From Myxococcales bacterium (lineage in GTDB: Bacteria > Myxococcota_A > UBA9042), in contig SHZF01000026.1 in assembly GCA_009692425.1 (NCBI GenBank), positions 1-53,906 on the forward strand: a DNA stretch of 53,906 nt, in the 5' to 3' direction. The translations under genes and the position numbers were made by a program. A model generated the notes under the pieces. That model made no database searches and was not told where the DNA came from. It worked only from the letters and a program-made list of their open reading frames with translations. Shown piece after piece: positions 50,798 through 53,906 of the stretch (position 1 is its first letter; each line of letters starts with the position of its first letter).

Positions 50798-51883
50798 TCA
50801 GCCGGCAGCAGAGTCGAACGCGAGCCGCCGCCAGCGCCCGCGGTCGGCGGGGCCGCGACAGGCCCAGGCTTCGCGCCGCGCGGGCACGCAAATCACGACG
50901 GCGTTGGTCGCAGTGCCCTGCCCGTCTTCGGCGTAGCGCGAGATGCTGTCCGCGCCGTCGCGGCGATCCGCGAAAAGGGCTCGCAGCGTCGCGGGTGTCA
51001 GCGACTTCTCGGTGGCGACGAACTGGTCCAGGCGGGCGAGGCGGGCGCGGCTCGATGCCGTTGGGGCTTCGGCGTCGGCGTGCCCGGCAGCGAGGCAGTG
51101 ATTCGTGCGCGTCAGGGGCCGTTGCGTGGCGTCGCGTCGCACCACGCTGCCGGGCGTGGTTTCCCACTCGGCCAGGCGCGTCGCGTCGGCCAGCCAGTAG
51201 GTGTGTGCTGCGGCCCGCGGTGCTGTCGCGCAACTCGCTGCGGCAGCATCGAAAGTGGGCGCCGCCAACATCTTGTGCAGCACGCCCATGTAGCCGACGC
51301 CGGCGCGCGCGCCCGCCGTCTTGATGTTCGTGGTGCCAACCGCGAGTCCGACGTCGCTGAACCCAACGAGTGTCAGGCAGCCCGCGCACGTCACGCTCCA
51401 GGTGGCCGGGCCGCGCGCGGGGCGGCGCTCGATCGCGACGACGAAGTCGACGTCCTGGGGGTTGAGATCCCACGTCTGCGCCGCCATCACCGCGCCGTCA
51501 GCGCTCCACCCGTGCGGAACCAGCACGGCGGAGCACCCCTCGCCGTCTGCCGGTCCACCATAGGCGAGCACGTCGCGCAGATCGGTCATGTTGGCTGCGG
51601 CGTACAATTGGACTGCATCGACACCGGCGCCGCGGGCGATGCCGAGGTGCTCGGCGTGGCCGTCAGGGTCCCAGGCGGCGTGCACGGCCAGACAGCGCCG
51701 GGCCACGTCGACGATGGCGTCGGTGCCATGCAGTCCATAGGCGCGCAGGTGGGCGAGCGTGGCCTCGAAGCGCATCGGCACGAACGCGGCAATGGCCGCC
51801 CGCAAGGCCTCGCCGTGCTGCTCACCGAGTTGGCTCGGCGTGCCATGGACGGTCAGCGTGGGCAGTTCGAGCAACGCCGTCAT
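50798..51883 (-). CDS. C45-family acyltransferase/peptidase-like protein
   Basis: 361 residues from ATG 51883. Cys117 in GEGCSAVLVPHGW is the Ntn-hydrolase nucleophile of the C45 (isopenicillin N acyltransferase-like) family. AAQTWDLNPQDVDFVVAIERRP and VTCAGCLTLVGFSDVGLAVGTTNIKT follow in family order, and RTNHCLA is the later conserved box. Members self-cleave before the Cys and hydrolyse amides or peptides. No signal peptide. The ATG overlaps the stop of the PHP lipoprotein gene upstream in the operon. Confidence 0.88.
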   Translation of the reverse strand: MTALLELPTLTVHGTPSQLGEQHGEALRAAIAAFVPMRFEATLAHLRAYGLHGTDAIVDVARRCLAVHAAWDPDGHAEHLGIARGAGVDAVQLYAAANMTDLRDVLAYGGPADGEGCSAVLVPHGWSADGAVMAAQTWDLNPQDVDFVVAIERRPARGPATWSVTCAGCLTLVGFSDVGLAVGTTNIKTAGARAGVGYMGVLHKMLAAPTFDAAAASCATAPRAAAHTYWLADATRLAEWETTPGSVVRRDATQRPLTRTNHCLAAGHADAEAPTASSRARLARLDQFVATEKSLTPATLRALFADRRDGADSISRYAEDGQGTATNAVVICVPARREAWACRGPADRGRWRRLAFDSAAG

Positions 51884-53562
51884 GGGTCGACCTGAATCGG
51901 GTTCGAAACGGCCCAGCGCTGCTCGACGTCGGCGTACTTCGCGATCGCCTTCAGCGGCCCCTTCAAGTGGCGCGGCACCAGCCGGAACTCGACGTGATAG
52001 CGTCCCGCCGCCGCCGGCACGTATTCCAGCGGCGCTCCCCAACCTGACACGTCGAGCACCTTCACTGCGGCCGCCGCTCCCGGCGCGATGTGCCACATGA
52101 TCGTGCGCAGCGCCGACTCCTGGGTGTCCGCGACGGCAAAGGGAGACCACGGCCACGGTTGCGGGCGGCCCGGGCGCGACACGACGAACCGCCCGCCTTG
52201 GGGCAGCGTGCCACCCATCTCGGTCACGCCGGCCCCGGCAACTCCGCGAAAATCGACCCCGTCCGGCCGCCCCAGCAGGTCGTACACCACCCAGCCGCGG
52301 CCGGCCTTCAGCGCGGTCTTCATCGCGGTCGCGCGGTCGGCGGGCTTCGTGTCCTTGGGCAGCAGCGCGTGCCACGAAATCCAACGCAGCAGGCGCGTGT
52401 AGTCGTCGAGGCGTTTGCCGTCGGCGAGGATCAGCTTGCCGCCCTTGAGCAGCAGGCTGGCGAGCTTCGGATAGTCCTCTTCGAGCGCGTCGCACAGCCC
52501 TTCGAGCATCTGGCCCTTGGCACAGTAGGGCTCCAGTACCACGTTCTGGTGCACGTCGTTGCCGATCACGCCGGTGATGTGGCGAAACGCCAGGGTCCGC
52601 TGCCACTTCGTGAAGGCGGCCTCAGGCTGGATGTCTAGCATGATCATCAGGCTCAGGTCCGGATGCGGTGAGGTCTCCTTGGGTCCGAGGAAAAGCTCCA
52701 GGTGGAAGATGCGCGACAAGTCCGACTTCGCGCCTTTCGTCGACACGCCCATGATCGTCTTGAAGTTGGCGTGCGTGTTGTAGATTTCCATGGCGTCGAT
52801 GCCGCTCGCGACGAGGCGCTCGGCAGAGATGTCGTCCTCTTCGCTGTGCGCGTTGCACACCACGGCTCCGACGGCGTGCGCATGATCGACGGCGGCTTGC
52901 GCCTTGGCCAACGGCACCTCGTCGCTGATCGTCTCCCCCTCGAACTCCGTCTGCGTGAAGTGGCCGAACAGGCCGACCGGCATCGTGTGCGTCGCCTCGA
53001 AGCCGACGGTCAACACCACGTCGTGCGAGGGCAGCTCCGCCGTGGCCGGGCACGTCACGACGTTCGCCCACGGACCGCCCAGGGGGCCGGCCACCAGCAC
53101 GTCGCCAGCCGTGGCTTGGAACAACAGCAGGTCTTCGAATTTCTGCTGCTTCATGTGCGACGGGTGGTCGGTCAGGAAGGCAACACCGAGGCCGGAATTG
53201 CACAGCGCCTGGCGCAACTGTTGCAGGCACTCGGGGTTGGCCTTGCCGGTCTTGTCGATCTCGCCGTCGCAGGCGTCGTGCGACCAGGCGCTGTGGATGT
53301 GGACGACCGTGCGCGACCACGCCCAGCCGCGAGCGGACGGGTCGGCGTAGCCCGGCGTGTGGATGTCGGCGGCGGCGCTGTCTCCGGAGCCAGCCCCATC
53401 GGCAGCGGTGCCGACGTCGGTGCCGGCGCTGTCGGCCGTTGCGTCCGCGCTCGCGTCCGAGTTGGCCCCTTTTTGTTCGGCGCTGCCGCATGCCGCGCAC
53501 ACTGCGGCCGAGACGACCAGGGCGGCGAGAAGGGTGACGAGGGATGGATAGGGTCGAAGCAT
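51880..53562 (-). CDS. PHP-domain metallophosphoesterase-like lipoprotein
   Basis: 560 residues from ATG 53562. Signal and lipobox ALVVSAAVCAACGS, then an Asp/Ala/Ser linker to about residue 75. The PHP metal motifs appear in order: VVHIHSAWSHD, VAFLTDHPSHMKQQ, AVVCNAHSEEDDI, MEIYNTHANF and GVIGNDVHQN. The last ~120 residues are beta-rich. It is probably a surface-exposed hydrolase. It overlaps the C45 gene by four bases, so the two are translationally coupled; a joint substrate is plausible but unproven. Confidence 0.88.
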   Translation of the reverse strand: MLRPYPSLVTLLAALVVSAAVCAACGSAEQKGANSDASADATADSAGTDVGTAADGAGSGDSAAADIHTPGYADPSARGWAWSRTVVHIHSAWSHDACDGEIDKTGKANPECLQQLRQALCNSGLGVAFLTDHPSHMKQQKFEDLLLFQATAGDVLVAGPLGGPWANVVTCPATAELPSHDVVLTVGFEATHTMPVGLFGHFTQTEFEGETISDEVPLAKAQAAVDHAHAVGAVVCNAHSEEDDISAERLVASGIDAMEIYNTHANFKTIMGVSTKGAKSDLSRIFHLELFLGPKETSPHPDLSLMIMLDIQPEAAFTKWQRTLAFRHITGVIGNDVHQNVVLEPYCAKGQMLEGLCDALEEDYPKLASLLLKGGKLILADGKRLDDYTRLLRWISWHALLPKDTKPADRATAMKTALKAGRGWVVYDLLGRPDGVDFRGVAGAGVTEMGGTLPQGGRFVVSRPGRPQPWPWSPFAVADTQESALRTIMWHIAPGAAAAVKVLDVSGWGAPLEYVPAAAGRYHVEFRLVPRHLKGPLKAIAKYADVEQRWAVSNPIQVDP

Positions 53563-53635
53563 GGGCGCAAGATGCGCTGGGGCGCGCGCCGGATCAAGCC
53601 GGAACCAGCGGACGCGCCCGCCGGAGAACGCCACG

Positions 53636-53906
53636 GTGATCCTGTTGCTGCACGGCTCTGCGGATACTCCCCAGGCGTGGTCCGCGGTTGCCCAACGGCT
53701 CGGGCCGAGCGTCGCCGTGGTGGCTCCCGCGCTGCCGCCGATCCAGACGCCGCTCGCGCTCGACACGGACCTGCCGTGGCTCACCGAGGTCATGGCGACG
53801 ACCGGCGCACGCACGCTCGGCGGGCACTCGTACGGCGCGCTCCTTGCGCTGCGCTGGGCCTTGGCTCACCCGGGGCAGCTGGACCGACTCGTGCTCGCGG
53901 AGCCGA
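53636..53906 (+). CDS. Alpha/beta hydrolase, partial
   Basis: Starts at GTG 53636, with GGAGAA about eight bases upstream, and runs off the right edge (90 codons). VILLLHGSADTPQAWSAVA is the oxyanion strand, and GGHSYGALLALRWALAHP carries the nucleophile Ser. Too short to say which ester or amide it cleaves. It is divergent from the PHP lipoprotein gene, with 73 bp between starts. Confidence 0.8.
   Translation, partial: MILLLHGSADTPQAWSAVAQRLGPSVAVVAPALPPIQTPLALDTDLPWLTEVMATTGARTLGGHSYGALLALRWALAHPGQLDRLVLAEP

Overview
The window is very GC-rich DNA with dense, often overlapping genes. Lipoproteins with Ala/Asp/Ser/Pro-rich linkers are abundant. There is a Hanks-type kinase fusion, cytoplasmic PAS-kinase signalling, a pilin-like protein and a D12 methylase. 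This mix suggests a Gram-negative Myxococcota (deltaproteobacterial) relative. That placement is inference; no taxonomic marker other than the tmRNA is present.

Layout. 1-1913 (-): 5' part of an MrfA/YprA-type helicase, carrying a 27-bp tandem repeat and running off the left edge. 2213-6824 (+): two envelope lipoproteins and a FadL-like outer-membrane protein with overlapping stops and starts, bracketed by two direct copies of a ~149-bp intergenic repeat. 7105-12395 (+): Cys-rich lipoprotein, PilZ-like protein, secreted protein, OmpR/PhoB-type regulator and soluble PAS histidine kinase. 12429-16879: small hypothetical, TPR-like lipoprotein, MogA, and a GH57-like lipoprotein. 16990-18153 (+): rhodanese-MoeB fusion. 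18166-21420 (-): recQ-murB. 21576-22190 (+): GNAT. 22199-22420 (-): a vapB remnant. 22515-29526 (+): pilin-like protein, TPR-TlpA thioredoxin, TPR lipoprotein, a four-part kinase fusion and an amidohydrolase. 29621-31550 (+): ECF sigma factor, its probable membrane anti-sigma and a Spy/CpxP-like periplasmic protein, followed by a headless gene remnant.

32186-34319 (-): secreted esterase and HEAT lipoprotein, with diverged repeat copies on both sides of the HEAT gene. 34602-36862 (+): endonuclease/exonuclease/phosphatase-fold protein and an outer-membrane barrel. 36882-38891: gene-poor, decayed stretch with another repeat copy, a fasciclin remnant, an AT-rich island and a gene fragment. 38892-44801 (-): methyltransferase remnant, MMPL/RND exporter, Mo-bisMGD oxidoreductase and D12 DNA adenine methylase in one run. 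44969-46072 (+): PhaC-like hydrolase. 46096-46454 (-): tmRNA (ssrA). 46540-50694 (-): methyltransferase and an NTT/MFS-HEAT-cNMP fusion. 50798-53562 (-): C45 peptidase and PHP-domain lipoprotein. 53636-end (+): start of an alpha/beta hydrolase.

The Moco genes (mogA, rhodanese-MoeB) could supply the oxidoreductase at 39997-41961. The strongest unexplained signal is the dispersed ~150-bp element at five places. It is confined to intergenic DNA and can form a nested stem-loop. The second is the four-domain kinase fusion with a pseudo-cyclase at the end of a pilin/thioredoxin operon.
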